This document shows, piece after piece, positions 24,249 to 37,098 of a DNA stretch of 64,000 nucleotides (the first letter of the stretch is position 1; every line of letters starts with the position of its first letter). Origin of the DNA: Archangium lipolyticum (GTDB lineage Bacteria; Myxococcota; Myxococcia; Myxococcales; Myxococcaceae); NCBI RefSeq assembly GCF_024623785.1, contig NZ_JANKBZ010000002.1:558001-622000 (forward strand). Reading direction: 5' to 3'. Position numbers and translations under genes: made by a program. The notes beneath the pieces are model-generated. The model made no database searches. It was not told the DNA's origin and saw only the letters and a list, made by a program, of their open reading frames with translations.

Positions 24249-25613
24249 CTACCGCGTCACCCGGGCCTGTGCGCCGCGAGCCACATCGAGGGCTTCGGCG
24301 AGCACGCCCGCCACCGGCTCCTCGCCTCCCGCTCCCCGCCGGGGCAGTGGGTCGCCTCCCGCGGGGGGCAGGGCCAGCGCGCGCCGCAGCAGCTCCTCCA
24401 GCGGCTCCCACTCGATGAGGAAGCCGTCATGTCCGTGGGGACTGGAGAGCTCCGCGTACTCCGCGTGGCGCCCCAGGGCGCGCAGGCGTTCGGTCAGCTT
24501 CTCCATGTGCTCGGGGTAGAAGAGCTGGTCCCGGTCGATGCCCACGCACAGCGCGCTCGCCCGGATGCGCGACACGCCCCACGTTCCGCCCGCGTCACCC
24601 CGTGGTGTACGCGAGAGGTCGTGGTGGTCCATCGCCCCCAGCAGCGCCAGGTAGGATTTCGCGTCGAAGCGCTCTCGCAGCTTCTCGCCCTGGTGCTCCA
24701 GGTAGCTCTGGATGGGATAGAGCGCTCGGGGCGACCAGCCGCGCGCCTTCGTCTCTCCCGGCCGGGGCAGGTGCCTCCCCTGGCGTGACTCCAGGCCCGG
24801 CTCCGCGCGGTACGTGAGCATGGCGAGCTGCCTCGCCACCTCCAGTCCCCTCACGGGCGCCTCCGGGAAGCCAGGGTCCAGCAGCAGCGCCTGCCTCGCC
24901 ACGTGGTTCCACCCCACCACCCATGTGCTCGCCACCTCGGCCGCCGCGATGGGACAGATGCGCTCGAAGCGCTCCGGCGCCAGCGCCGCCAGGCACAGGA
25001 GGATCATCCCTCCCAACGAGCCTCCCGTGGCCAGCGACACCCGCTCGATTCCCAGCGCGTCCAGTGCCTGCAGGATGGCCCGCGCCTGGTCCCACGGTGT
25101 GAGGGTGGCCGGCAGGTGGCACTCGTGGGTTCCCTCGTCTCCCTCCGCTCCTCGGTCCTCCGCTCGCGACGGGAAGCCCTCGTCCGCCGGGCCCGAGCTC
25201 CCGTAACAGGAGCCCAGGTTGTTGAAGCACAGCAGTCGCACCCGCTCCGGGTCCAGCGCCCGGCCCGGGCCGATGACCGGCTCCCACCAGCCCCCCTCGT
25301 CTCCCGCTCGCATGTCTCCCGTGAGCGCGTGCACCAGCAGCACCGTGGGCACGGTGCTGTCGGGGCGCCTGGACTCGTTTCGGTGCCGGGCCGCGGTGAG
25401 TTGGCCCTGTTCCTCCTTCGTCCGGCGGACGACTCGCAGCGCGTTCTCGCGCACGGTTTGTTCTGGGAGCACGTGGGCTCGGGCTCGCAGCCACGGCAGA
25501 TCCTGCTCCGGTCCCCACCACCAGCCTCGCGCGATGTGGGATGTGACTCGCGCTCCTGCTTCGAGCGGCAGGTCGGGAAGCGGGAGATCGAAGACTCGGG
25601 ACGGTGTGGACAT
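24249..25613 (-). CDS. metX: Homoserine O-acetyltransferase-like alpha/beta hydrolase
   Basis: 454 residues, longer than the usual 350-390. The motifs are those of the MetX family: VLLVHALTGD, NNLGSCYGSSGP, the nucleophile elbow GGSLGGM, the DRDQLFYP acid and the HGHDGF histidine. The normal Gln after GGxxGGM is Ile here. An N-terminal extension and an Arg-rich segment after VRRTKEEQ account for the extra length. It would transfer acetyl (or succinyl) to homoserine; the gene lies downstream of metY, whose product uses O-acetylhomoserine. Acyl specificity cannot be decided from these residues by eye. Confidence 0.82.
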   Translation of the reverse strand: MSTPSRVFDLPLPDLPLEAGARVTSHIARGWWWGPEQDLPWLRARAHVLPEQTVRENALRVVRRTKEEQGQLTAARHRNESRRPDSTVPTVLLVHALTGDMRAGDEGGWWEPVIGPGRALDPERVRLLCFNNLGSCYGSSGPADEGFPSRAEDRGAEGDEGTHECHLPATLTPWDQARAILQALDALGIERVSLATGGSLGGMILLCLAALAPERFERICPIAAAEVASTWVVGWNHVARQALLLDPGFPEAPVRGLEVARQLAMLTYRAEPGLESRQGRHLPRPGETKARGWSPRALYPIQSYLEHQGEKLRERFDAKSYLALLGAMDHHDLSRTPRGDAGGTWGVSRIRASALCVGIDRDQLFYPEHMEKLTERLRALGRHAEYAELSSPHGHDGFLIEWEPLEELLRRALALPPAGGDPLPRRGAGGEEPVAGVLAEALDVARGAQARVTR

Positions 25614-25677
25614 GGTGGGGTCCTGGTCGGGTGGGGCTGAGTGACGAGGTGGGGGCTCGAGTGGGAGGACGGGGGCG

Positions 25678-25720
25678 CATACCCTCACCCCGTCCCTCTC
25701 CCAGGGGGAGAGGGTCGAAC
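25678..25720. repeat. REP-like hairpin between metY and metX
   Basis: The stretch containing accctcaccccgtccctctc and the arms ccctctccc (25694-25702) and gggagaggg (25706-25714) forms a nine-base-pair stem with a three-base loop. It is the common CCCTCTCCC palindromic intergenic motif of GC-rich proteobacteria. Its position in the 119-base metY-metX gap suggests a role in mRNA stability or attenuation between the two genes. Confidence 0.6.
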
Positions 25721-25732
25721 CCATGGTTTGTC

Positions 25733-27997
<2,265 letters not shown>

Positions 27998-28001
<4 letters not shown>

Positions 28002-28582
28002 GGGTCTCCTCGACGCTCTCCGAGGGACGGGAGCGGCAACTGCTCGAGGCCTGGCGTCGCGACGAGGGCCCGGCCCGCGAGGCGAGCTTCCGCGAGCTGG
28101 TGGCCCACTTCGAGCGGCCCCTGCTGCGGCTGGCCACGCACCTGACGGGAAGCCCCGTGGACGCACCGGACGTCGTCCAGGAGGTGCTGCTGGCGCTGCA
28201 CCGCGCGCTGCCTTCCTTCCGGGGCGAGGCGCGGTTGTCCACCTTCGTCTACCGCATCACCCTGCGCGCCGCCGCCCAGCACCGGGCCCGCCGGCCCCGG
28301 GGACTGGCCGCCGAAGACGAGGAGGAGGTGTGGCGCCAGCTGGTCGACCCGGGCGTGCTCCCGGACCGGCGGGCGGCGGCGCGCGAGGAGATGCGCCGGA
28401 TGCTCGCCGCCATGGGCCGGCTGTCCCTGGAGCATCGCGGCGTCCTGTCCCTCTCCGCCATCGAGGGCCTGGGCCCCTCGCGCATCGCCGAGGTGCTCGG
28501 CATCCCCGAGGGCACCGTCTGGTCCCGGCTCCACCTGGCCCGCCGCAAGCTCCTGGCGGCGCTCCAGGAGCCGGAAACTTGA
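27998..28582 (+). CDS. ECF-family RNA polymerase sigma factor
   Basis: 194 residues; GTG start overlapping the anti-sigma stop by four bases (GTGA). Region 2 is seen as FRELVAHFERPLLRLATHLT, DAPDVVQEVLLALHRALPSF and LSTFVYRITLRAAAQH; region 4 as LEHRGVLSLSAIEGLGPSRI followed by AEVLGIPEGTVWSRLHLARR (helix-turn-helix). No regions 1 or 3 exist, as expected for ECF sigma factors. Neighbour pairing with the ZAS protein supports a membrane-stress regulon. Targets are unknown; the exopolysaccharide transferase starts 181 bases downstream and is a candidate. Confidence 0.9.
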
Positions 28583-28763
28583 CAGGGGGCACGACCTGCC
28601 CTGCCTGGTCGCCTGCCGCGAGGTGGCTGGCTGGCTGCCTGCCTGCCGGGACGTTGGCGGAACATGCTGTCGTCGGCGGATCTCCCCCGCGGAGTGTTTC
28701 CAGGAGACGTCTTCACCCAGGGAAGATGGACTCTAGAGGAAATCGGGTGTCACACTACCCATC

Positions 28764-30320
28764 GTGAGCAAGCCAGCCTCGCCTGTCCCTCCCCCCCCAG
28801 GGACGCCCACCGTTTCGGGACGCTTCGCGTCGATCAAGCCTCTCTGGCTGATGCCTCCCCGGGTCGTCCTGCAGCGCCGTGCTTCTCGCACCCTGCTGAT
28901 GCATGCGCTACGTGCCACCGTGCGCGTGGGCTTGTTGCTGGCCGCGGACACCGCCGCCTTCCTCGTCGCCCGGACCGCCCTGCATTTCCTCCTCAACCGC
29001 CAGGTGCTCAAGCCGCTCGACGCGGCGACCCGCTGGGTCGTCCCCGCCCTGGGGCCCTACGGCGGATGGCAGATGGGCGCCGCCCTGCTGGTGGGTCTGC
29101 TGGTGGCGGGTGCCTACCGCTCGGGTGATGACTGGCGCTCACCCCGGCGCACCCTCAGCGGCGTCATGCTCGCCGTGGGCCTGGTGCTCTGGGGGGACCT
29201 CTGGTTGCGCGACATCGCCCCCGTGCTGGTGCACTACCTGACGGCGGTGACGGGCCTCGGAGCCTGTGTCCTGGCGGCCCGCTTCGGGGTGGACCGCTTC
29301 GTCACGGGGCTGGCCCACCTCTTCCACTCTCCCGTCGAGCGCGTGCTGCTGGTGGGAGAGCCGGACGAGCCCTTCTGCCAGAAGGTCGTCGGGCGCCTGT
29401 CCCGCCACGGCAGCATGGAGCTGGCCGGGTGGATCACCGTCCAATCGCCCGCCCCGGGCGGCACCCCGCGCGAGGGCGTGCTGGGCTCCCTGGATGACCT
29501 GTGGAGCATCCTCAAGGACAACCCCATCGACACCGTGGTGCTCTGCGGGCAGATCGGCGACTCCCAGCACAAGCTGCTCATGGAGGCCGTGGTGTCCGCT
29601 GGCGTCCGGCTGCTGGCCGTGTCCCGTTACGACCGGCTCGGCTGGGTGCGCCCCGCCCCCATCTCCTACCGCTCCGTGTCCTTCATGGAGCTGACGGTGC
29701 CCTCGCTGCGCGCGCAGCAGATGTGGATCAAACGGATGGTGGACCTGACGGCCGCCGGGCTGGGGCTGCTGGTCATCTCCCCCCTGCTGACGCTCATCGC
29801 CATCGCCATCAAGCTCGACTCGCGCGGGCCCGTCTTCTTCGCCCAGGAGCGGGTGGGGCTCGGGGGCCGGACCTTCCGCATGATGAAGTTCCGCACCATG
29901 CGGGTGGGCGCGGACGCGGAGAAGGCCCAGCTGGCCCACCTCAACACCAGCGGCGACGCGCGCCTGTTCAAGATTCCCAATGATCCGCGCGTCACCCGCG
30001 TGGGTGTCTTCCTGCGCAAGTGGAGCCTGGACGAGCTGCCCCAGCTCTTCAACGTGCTGCGCGGGGACATGTCGCTGGTGGGGCCCCGGCCCTTCTTCGA
30101 GAAGGACCTGGCCACCTACCACGAGCACCACTTCGGCCGGCTGGGCGCCCTGCCCGGCATCACCGGCCTGTGGCAGGTCAGTGGCCGCAGCTCCATCACC
30201 GACTTCGAGGAGGTGGTCCGGCTCGACTGCGAGTACATCCACCGCTGGTCGCTCTGGCTGGACATCGAAATCCTCCTCAAGACGCTGCCGGCCGTGCTCC
30301 GGCGCACCGGCGCCTACTGA
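28764..30320 (+). CDS. Exopolysaccharide polyprenyl glycosylphosphotransferase
   Basis: 518 residues. Four to five N-terminal membrane helices and a CoA-binding-like Rossmann region ([20 protein letters not shown]) precede a fifth hydrophobic segment ([20 protein letters not shown]) and the bacterial sugar transferase domain: [57 protein letters not shown] and [14 protein letters not shown]. This is the WbaP/WcaJ-type enzyme that attaches the first sugar-phosphate to undecaprenyl phosphate at the inner membrane to initiate an exopolysaccharide. In Myxococcus a protein of this kind (EpsZ) starts the EPS pathway. No other polysaccharide gene adjoins. GTG start with weak SD. Confidence 0.88.
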   Translation: MSKPASPVPPPPGTPTVSGRFASIKPLWLMPPRVVLQRRASRTLLMHALRATVRVGLLLAADTAAFLVARTALHFLLNRQVLKPLDAATRWVVPALGPYGGWQMGAALLVGLLVAGAYRSGDDWRSPRRTLSGVMLAVGLVLWGDLWLRDIAPVLVHYLTAVTGLGACVLAARFGVDRFVTGLAHLFHSPVERVLLVGEPDEPFCQKVVGRLSRHGSMELAGWITVQSPAPGGTPREGVLGSLDDLWSILKDNPIDTVVLCGQIGDSQHKLLMEAVVSAGVRLLAVSRYDRLGWVRPAPISYRSVSFMELTVPSLRAQQMWIKRMVDLTAAGLGLLVISPLLTLIAIAIKLDSRGPVFFAQERVGLGGRTFRMMKFRTMRVGADAEKAQLAHLNTSGDARLFKIPNDPRVTRVGVFLRKWSLDELPQLFNVLRGDMSLVGPRPFFEKDLATYHEHHFGRLGALPGITGLWQVSGRSSITDFEEVVRLDCEYIHRWSLWLDIEILLKTLPAVLRRTGAY

Positions 30321-31024
30321 GCGGCGGCCACGTCCAGGGCGAGCTCGATCATCTCGTCGAACGTGGTCTGCCGCTCCTCGGCGCTCAGCGCCTCCTTGGT
30401 GCGCAGGTGGTCCGAGACGGTGAGCAGCGCGAGCGCGCGGGCCCCGTACTCGGCCGCCACGCCGTACAGGCCCGCCACCTCCATCTCCACCGCGAGCATG
30501 CCCATGCGCTCGTGCACCTCGTACGTCTGCCCCGCGGGGCCGTAGAAGAGGTCCGAGGTGAAGACGGAGCCCACGCGCACCGGCTTGCCGCGCTTCTCGG
30601 CGGCCTCCACCGCCTGCCGCGCCAGCGCGAAGTCCGCCACCGCGGGGAAGTCGTGGTCCTGCAGGCGCATGCGGTTCACCTTGGAGTCGGTGCCCGCGCC
30701 CAGGGCGACGATGACCTCGCGCAGCTTCACGTCCTGGCGCAGCGCGCCGCAGCTGCCCACGCGGATGAGCACGCGCGAGCCGTACTGCTGGATGAGCTCG
30801 GTGGCGTAGATGGAGATGGAGGGAATCCCCATCCCATGGCCCATGACGGACACCTTCCGGCCCCGGGCAACGCCCGTGTAGCCATACATGTTGCGGACGG
30901 AGGTGACTTCACGCGCGTCCTGGAGGAAGCGCTGGGCGATGTAGCGGGCGCGCAGTGGATCGCCGGGCATGAGCACCACGTCGGCGAAGTCTCCCGCCGC
31001 GGCGGAGATATGAGGAGTAGGCAT
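30314..31024 (-). CDS. deoD: Purine-nucleoside phosphorylase, DeoD type
   Basis: 236 residues, the size of hexameric bacterial PNP (239). Motifs: [47 protein letters not shown] (phosphate loop), [26 protein letters not shown] (substrate Glu) and TVSDHLRT. It phosphorolyses purine (deoxy)nucleosides. It follows pruA by 89 bases containing a 14-base-pair hairpin. Its last seven bases overlap the convergent sugar transferase gene. Confidence 0.93.
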   Translation of the reverse strand: MPTPHISAAAGDFADVVLMPGDPLRARYIAQRFLQDAREVTSVRNMYGYTGVARGRKVSVMGHGMGIPSISIYATELIQQYGSRVLIRVGSCGALRQDVKLREVIVALGAGTDSKVNRMRLQDHDFPAVADFALARQAVEAAEKRGKPVRVGSVFTSDLFYGPAGQTYEVHERMGMLAVEMEVAGLYGVAAEYGARALALLTVSDHLRTKEALSAEERQTTFDEMIELALDVAAAQ

Positions 31025-31044
31025 GGTGAGCGAGCATAGCCGCT

Positions 31045-31087
31045 CCGGCCCCACCCGGAGAGCACCAGAGGTGCCGGGTGGGGCCGG
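31045..31087. terminator. Fourteen-base-pair hairpin between pruA and deoD
   Basis: Perfect stem ccggccccacccgg (31045-31058) / ccgggtggggccgg (31074-31087); the loop can extend the stem with cacc/ggtg. It lies 20 bases upstream of the deoD ATG. With no T run it may act as a processing or attenuation structure, or block deoD translation from read-through mRNA; as a terminator it would end pruA transcription. Confidence 0.6.
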
Positions 31088-31113
31088 GGCTTCGCTCGCA
31101 GTGCGTCCGGGTT

Positions 31114-32748
<1,635 letters not shown>

Positions 32749-32883
32749 GCGGAGCACCTCGGGGAGAAAGCGGGGTAGGGAAGGGCGGCGGAGCATAGCC
32801 CTTCATCTCGAAGGTTGAACCACCAGGGAGATGTAGAACCCACACCTCCGGACATCACATCCATCACCCGGACTGAGGCTCAT

Positions 32884-33822
32884 ATGGCAGATGAACGAAT
32901 GCTTCCCCGCTTCCAGCCCCGCCGGCAGCTCGGACGTACCGGCTTCCAGGCCACCGTGGTGGGCATCGGAGACCTGGCCGATCGCTCGGTCCCCCGGGAG
33001 CGGTGCGTGGCCACGCTGCACCGCGCCATGGATGCCGGGCTCAACCTCATCGACACCGCTCCCGGCTACGAGGACGGCTACAGCGAGCAGATCGTCGGCG
33101 AGGCCTTGAGGGGCCGGCGCGAGGGCATGTTCGTCATCGACAAGGTGGACTTCCTGGACCAGCCGGTGGCCCCACAGGTGGAGGAGAGCCTGCGCCGGCT
33201 CCAGCTGGAGGCGGTGGACCTGTTCGTCTTCCACAACGTCTCCGTGCCGGCCACCTGGGAGCGGCTCGCCGCGCCGGGCGGGGGCATGGAGGAACTGGAG
33301 CGCTGCGTGCGCCAGGGCAAGGCGCGCTTCCGAGGCATCTCCAGCCACCACCCGGACGTGCTGCGCGCGGCGCTCGAGTCCGGCCGCTGCGACGTGGTGA
33401 TGTTCCCCGTGGGGCCCTTCGTCCATCCGCGCTACGTGGAGGAGATATTGCCGCTGGCGAAGTCCAGGGGCGTGGGCACGGTGTGCTTCAAGACCTTCGG
33501 GGCCGGCAAGCTGCTCGTGGACACCGAGGGGTATGGCCGGCCGCTCCAGGCTCGTCCGCGCGGCAAGGTGAGCTCGGGCGGCTCCGACGACACGGGGGCG
33601 GAGCCGTCGCTGCCGCACCTGGGGGTGGAGGAGTGTGTGCGCTACACGCTCACGTTGGACCCGGACGTGGCACTGCTGGGCATGAGCTTCCCCAATGAGC
33701 AGGACGCGGCGCTCCACGCCGCCGCGGCCTTCCAGCCCCTCACCTCCGCGCAGATGGCGGACGTGCGCCGGCGCGCGGTGGAGGCCATCGAGGGCAAGGG
33801 CGCCGTGTGGTGGAACCCCTGA
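32884..33822 (+). CDS. Aldo/keto reductase
   Basis: 312 residues. The TIM-barrel starts with RQLGRTGFQATVVGIGD and has LNLIDTAPGYEDGYSEQIVG (catalytic Asp and Tyr), VIDKVDFL (catalytic Lys) and KARFRGISSHHPDVLRAALE. The family reduces carbonyls with NADPH. A glycine/serine-rich loop (KVSSGGSDDTG) near residue 230 replaces part of the usual C-terminal loop and may affect cofactor binding. ATG 32884 has GAGG upstream; earlier in-frame ATG at 32815 lacks support. It is transcribed divergently from pruA. Confidence 0.85.
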   Translation: MADERMLPRFQPRRQLGRTGFQATVVGIGDLADRSVPRERCVATLHRAMDAGLNLIDTAPGYEDGYSEQIVGEALRGRREGMFVIDKVDFLDQPVAPQVEESLRRLQLEAVDLFVFHNVSVPATWERLAAPGGGMEELERCVRQGKARFRGISSHHPDVLRAALESGRCDVVMFPVGPFVHPRYVEEILPLAKSRGVGTVCFKTFGAGKLLVDTEGYGRPLQARPRGKVSSGGSDDTGAEPSLPHLGVEECVRYTLTLDPDVALLGMSFPNEQDAALHAAAAFQPLTSAQMADVRRRAVEAIEGKGAVWWNP

Positions 33823-33840
33823 GGCGGGGCCGGGTGGGCG

Positions 33841-34227
33841 TCAGCCCTGGCCCTGGGCCACGGCGAGGTGCCGGGGCTGAAGCAGCTCGTGCATCCGCGC
33901 GATGAGGACGGCGGGCTGTACCGGCTTGACGAGGTAGACGTCCGAGGCCTGGATCATGCCGGGCCGGGGCGCCATGCCGCTGATGAAGACGAAGGGCACC
34001 AGCTGGAGCGGAGGCGGCTCGGAGCGCACCCGGAGGGACAGCTCGTACCCGTCCATGCCCGCCATGTTCACGTCCGACACGATGATGTCGGGCGGTTGCT
34101 GACGGGCCTGATCGAGCGCGGAGAATCCATCCTCGGCCAGGGCGCAGTCGAAGTCCGGGGAGAGCAACAGCCGCAGCGTCTGGCGCATGGACCACGAGTC
34201 ATCCACGATCAGCACCCTGGGTTTCAC
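33841..34227 (-). CDS. Single-domain response regulator
   Basis: 128 residues from GTG 34227, chosen because GGAG lies six bases upstream; the frame stays open to another GTG at 34305. Receiver-domain residues are present: acidic pair in VLIVDDSWSMRQTL, phosphoacceptor Asp in IIVSDVNMAGMDG, Ser in FVFISGM and Lys in VYLVKPVQP. No output domain follows, so it signals by protein interaction, as with CheY-like or FrzS-type regulators. No histidine kinase is adjacent. It converges on the aldo/keto reductase gene 18 bases away. Confidence 0.88.
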   Translation of the reverse strand: MKPRVLIVDDSWSMRQTLRLLLSPDFDCALAEDGFSALDQARQQPPDIIVSDVNMAGMDGYELSLRVRSEPPPLQLVPFVFISGMAPRPGMIQASDVYLVKPVQPAVLIARMHELLQPRHLAVAQGQG

Positions 34228-34455
34228 GACGCTCTCCACCTTCACGGACGTTCTCGTGCGCGACCGTTTCACCGGGGGTGTCCATCGGCCCGTACCCCGA
34301 ATCACGCACCTGTTCAGTTTCGCTCGCTTTGCCAGGATAAGGAAGGGGGGTCGTCCGTCTTTTCAGCCAGCAGCCAGGAGAATCTTCCCTGACGGCTCCT
34401 GACTCCTACCTTACGGGGGGCCGGGACGGGACATCGGGCCCTTCGGAGGACTCCC

Positions 34456-34854
34456 ATGGCGGTGGTATCCCTGAACAGCAGGAGCTTCGGACCGGTGCTG
34501 GCGAGGCCCGGCATCCTGCTCATCGGCTGGTGGGCCAAGTGGTGCGCGCCCTGCTGCTTCATCGCTCCAGATGTGGCGCGGGTGGCCGAGCACCACCCGG
34601 ACATCACCTTCGCGATGGTGGACGTGGACGCGGAGCCGGAGCTGGCGGAGGTGCTCGGCGTCCAGACGATGCCCGCGCTGATGGTGTTCCGCGATGGCTT
34701 CCTGTTGCTCAACCACGTGGGGCCCGTGCCGGAGCCGATGTTGGAGGACCTCGTCCGGCAGGCCCGAGCGCTGGACATGGACGGCGTGCGGCTCGAGGTA
34801 GCGGAGTACCGCGCCAGCAACGCGCGCATGAGGATCGGCCCGCACGGGGTGTGA
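34456..34854 (+). CDS. Thioredoxin-family protein
   Basis: 132 residues with WWAKWCAPCCFIAPDVARVA (active-site WCAPC) and the cis-Pro loop VQTMPALMVFRDG. No signal peptide, so probably a cytoplasmic disulfide reductase. A 25-residue tail beyond the thioredoxin fold (VRLEVAEYRASNARMRIGPH) is unusual. A third Cys follows the active site. Strong GGAGGAC site before ATG 34456. The divergent interval to the receiver gene (228 bases) shows no obvious element besides these two promoter regions. Confidence 0.9.
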   Translation: MAVVSLNSRSFGPVLARPGILLIGWWAKWCAPCCFIAPDVARVAEHHPDITFAMVDVDAEPELAEVLGVQTMPALMVFRDGFLLLNHVGPVPEPMLEDLVRQARALDMDGVRLEVAEYRASNARMRIGPHGV

Positions 34855-34874
34855 GCCCCGCGCGTGGCCGGGGC

Positions 34875-35273
34875 TCACCGCCTGCCGGGTTTGTTCGGCT
34901 GGATTTCGCGTGGCTCGTCCGCCGGAGCCTCGCGCTTGTAGACGTCCTCGTTGATGTCGTGGTTGCGGACGGGATCCTTGTCCTCCTGCTCCTCCCACTC
35001 CTCACCACGCTCCACTCGCGCTTCCCAGGACGTGTCCTGTGACGAGCCGGGATTGTCGGCGGGGCCGGTGCGCGCGTTGATGTCCCTCGCGACCCTCGCC
35101 GCCGCCGCGTCGATGGAGTCCTCGAGCGTGCCCGCGTTGCGCGGCTGGAAGTTCTGTCCGCGTTCGTCCGGCACGTACTGGTCGTCGCCGACGTTCGTCA
35201 TCTCGGTGTCGGCCCGGCCCTTGTCCTGGGAGTTCTTCGTCCTGCCCGTGGGAATCTTGGGAGTGTCGGCCAT
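34875..35273 (-). CDS. Hypothetical acidic, probably disordered protein
   Basis: 132 residues from ATG 35273 with GGAG seven bases upstream. Rich in Asp, Glu, Asn, Pro and Lys with few hydrophobic residues (GDDQYVPDERGQNFQPRNAG, EEWEEQEDKDPVRNHDINED); only one short helix-forming stretch (LEDSIDAAAARVARDI). No signal peptide or known domain. It lies convergent to the thioredoxin gene with 20 bases between stops and stands alone. A stress-related or intrinsically disordered chaperone-like role is possible but unsupported. Confidence 0.65.
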   Translation of the reverse strand: MADTPKIPTGRTKNSQDKGRADTEMTNVGDDQYVPDERGQNFQPRNAGTLEDSIDAAAARVARDINARTGPADNPGSSQDTSWEARVERGEEWEEQEDKDPVRNHDINEDVYKREAPADEPREIQPNKPGRR

Positions 35274-35388
35274 GGGTGTCTCCGTCGCCTTCGCGCCTGT
35301 GTCTGCCCGACTCAACTTCGGCACGGTGGCGCACCGGAAAACCTCTCTGGCGCGCCGGGGCTCGGCTGCCCGGCAGGGTGAGGGGGGA

Positions 35389-36072
35389 CTACTGGCCGGC
35401 GCCTCCGCTGCCGCCGACTCCTTGCAGGGACTCGGGCCGGGCCATCTCCGCGACGAGCGTTTCCACCAGCGAGGCGATCTCCGCGGTGGGAGCCGCGACG
35501 CTGCATGCCGCGCCTCCGTGCACCAGGCCCACCACCTGGAGGCGGTGGTCCACCACGGGCGCGCCGGAGTCACCCTTCTCCCCGTGCAGGCTGGTGAAGA
35601 GCGCCTGGGGCACGCCGGGCAGGGAGGGGCAGCGCCCGAGCCGCTTCAGCTCCACCTCCTGGGGTTCGCCCGGACGGTCGTTGCGGCCGGCGAAGAGGAG
35701 TCCCTCGCCCGGCACGGGCAGCGAGGTGGCCACGGCCAGCGGAGGCACCGGGGCCTGCTCGTCGAAGCGGATGACGGCGAGGTCTCGCACGGGATCGACG
35801 ATCTTCACGACACCGCTCAGCAGATGCCCATTGCGCAGCACCACGGGCTGGCGCTCGCCGGGAGCGACGTCGATGCAGTGCGCGGCGGTGAGGGCGTGGC
35901 GCCCGTCGGCGACGACCACGCCGGCGCAATGCCCGGGGAAGAGCGTCACCGTGGCGTCCTTCACGGCCCGGAAGTCCGGCGCAGTGTCCTCCTGCTTCTT
36001 CGCCGAGCCGCAGGCCGCCAGCGTCACCATTGCCAGGACACCGGCCAGACCCGAAAGTCTCCTCGCGCGCAT
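35389..36072 (-). CDS. Trypsin-like serine protease lipoprotein
   Basis: 227 residues. Signal sequence ends in the lipobox LAACG, giving a lipid-anchored protein. The chymotrypsin-fold triad is visible as LTAAHCID (His), DLAVIRF (Asp) and HGEKGDSGAPVV (Ser). Two further Cys (SVAA region and the AHC cysteine) could pair. It would cleave proteins in the periplasm or at the cell surface. The start is ATG 36072 with GGGAGGAC upstream. Only 115 bases separate it from the acidic protein gene in the same orientation. Confidence 0.87.
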   Translation of the reverse strand: MRARRLSGLAGVLAMVTLAACGSAKKQEDTAPDFRAVKDATVTLFPGHCAGVVVADGRHALTAAHCIDVAPGERQPVVLRNGHLLSGVVKIVDPVRDLAVIRFDEQAPVPPLAVATSLPVPGEGLLFAGRNDRPGEPQEVELKRLGRCPSLPGVPQALFTSLHGEKGDSGAPVVDHRLQVVGLVHGGAACSVAAPTAEIASLVETLVAEMARPESLQGVGGSGGAGQ

Positions 36073-36207
36073 CGCCGTCCTCCCACGGGGCGGGGTTGCT
36101 CCGTTGGGGCTGACGATGTGCATTCCCCCGTGGTGGTATCGGCGCAGGTTCGCTGAGCAGGCGTGCGTCCGGGATGAACCCGGGGTTGCACGCGAGGAGA
36201 GGACGAC

Positions 36208-37098
36208 ATGGAGCTGAAAGGGAAGGTGGCGCTCGTGACGGGCGCCAACGGGTTCGTGGGCTCTTTCATCGTGCGGCGTCTGGTGGAGGAGGGCCTGCGG
36301 GTGCGGGCCCTGGTGCGGCGTCCCGAGGCCGACGCGGAAGTGCGGGCCCTGGGCGCGGAGCCGGTGCGGGGAGATCCGGCGGACGCGCGGTCCGCGCGGG
36401 AGGCCGCCGTGGGAGCACAGGTGGTGGTGCACTGCGCGGCCACGGGGTCCGATGACATGGCCGAGGCGATGCGGGTCAACGCGGAGGGCACCGAGGCGAT
36501 GCTGGAGGCCGCGCGGGCCGCGGGCTGCGAGCGCTTCGTGCACATCTCCACCGTGGCCGTGTACGACATGGCCAGGGTCGATACGATCGACGAGGGCGCT
36601 CCGCTGGTGAAGGAGGGCCGGGCGTACTCGGTGAGCAAGGCCGAGGGAGACCGGCGGGTGCTCGCGGCCATCGGGCGGGGCCTGCCGGCCGTCATCCTCC
36701 GCCCGCCGTGCATCCTGGGCGTGCACCCCACGTCCACCTGGGGCAACAAGGTGCCGCGCGCCATCGTCGCCGGGCAGTTCGCACTGCCGATGGGGGGCGA
36801 GGGCCACCTCTTCTACGTCCACGTGCGCAACCTGGCCGAGGCCGTCGTCCAGTGCCTGCGCTCGGAGGCTGCCGTGGGGCAGGTGTTCGACATCGCCGAT
36901 GGGGAGACCACCTGGGGCCGCTACGCCGCGCACTTCCGCTCCGAGCCGCTTCCCGCGGTTCCGGAGTCGCAGGTCCCGAGCTTCCTGAGCTTCCGCGGGC
37001 ACTTCCCAGCGGAGAAGATCCGGCGCGTGCTGGGCTACACGCCCCGGTACTCCTTCGAGGAGGTCATGCGCGAGACACAGCAGGCGCTCGGCTCATGA
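36208..37098 (+). CDS. NAD-dependent epimerase/dehydratase-like protein
   Basis: 296 residues, extended SDR: VTGANGFVGSFIVRRL (NAD loop), HISTVAVYDM, YSVSKAEGDRRV (Tyr and Lys) and VILRPPCILGV. This matches nucleoside-sugar epimerases/3-beta-HSD-like reductases; the substrate is unresolved. GAGGAGAGGAC precedes the ATG. Its end overlaps the stop of the convergent kinase gene by six bases. No sugar-nucleotide genes are near. Confidence 0.85.
   Translation: MELKGKVALVTGANGFVGSFIVRRLVEEGLRVRALVRRPEADAEVRALGAEPVRGDPADARSAREAAVGAQVVVHCAATGSDDMAEAMRVNAEGTEAMLEAARAAGCERFVHISTVAVYDMARVDTIDEGAPLVKEGRAYSVSKAEGDRRVLAAIGRGLPAVILRPPCILGVHPTSTWGNKVPRAIVAGQFALPMGGEGHLFYVHVRNLAEAVVQCLRSEAAVGQVFDIADGETTWGRYAAHFRSEPLPAVPESQVPSFLSFRGHFPAEKIRRVLGYTPRYSFEEVMRETQQALGS

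Noticed and set aside
28600-28660. ggctggctggctgcctgcct tract as a regulatory repeat
   Set aside because: Short, imperfect and confined to one place; no symmetry or gene context supports a function.
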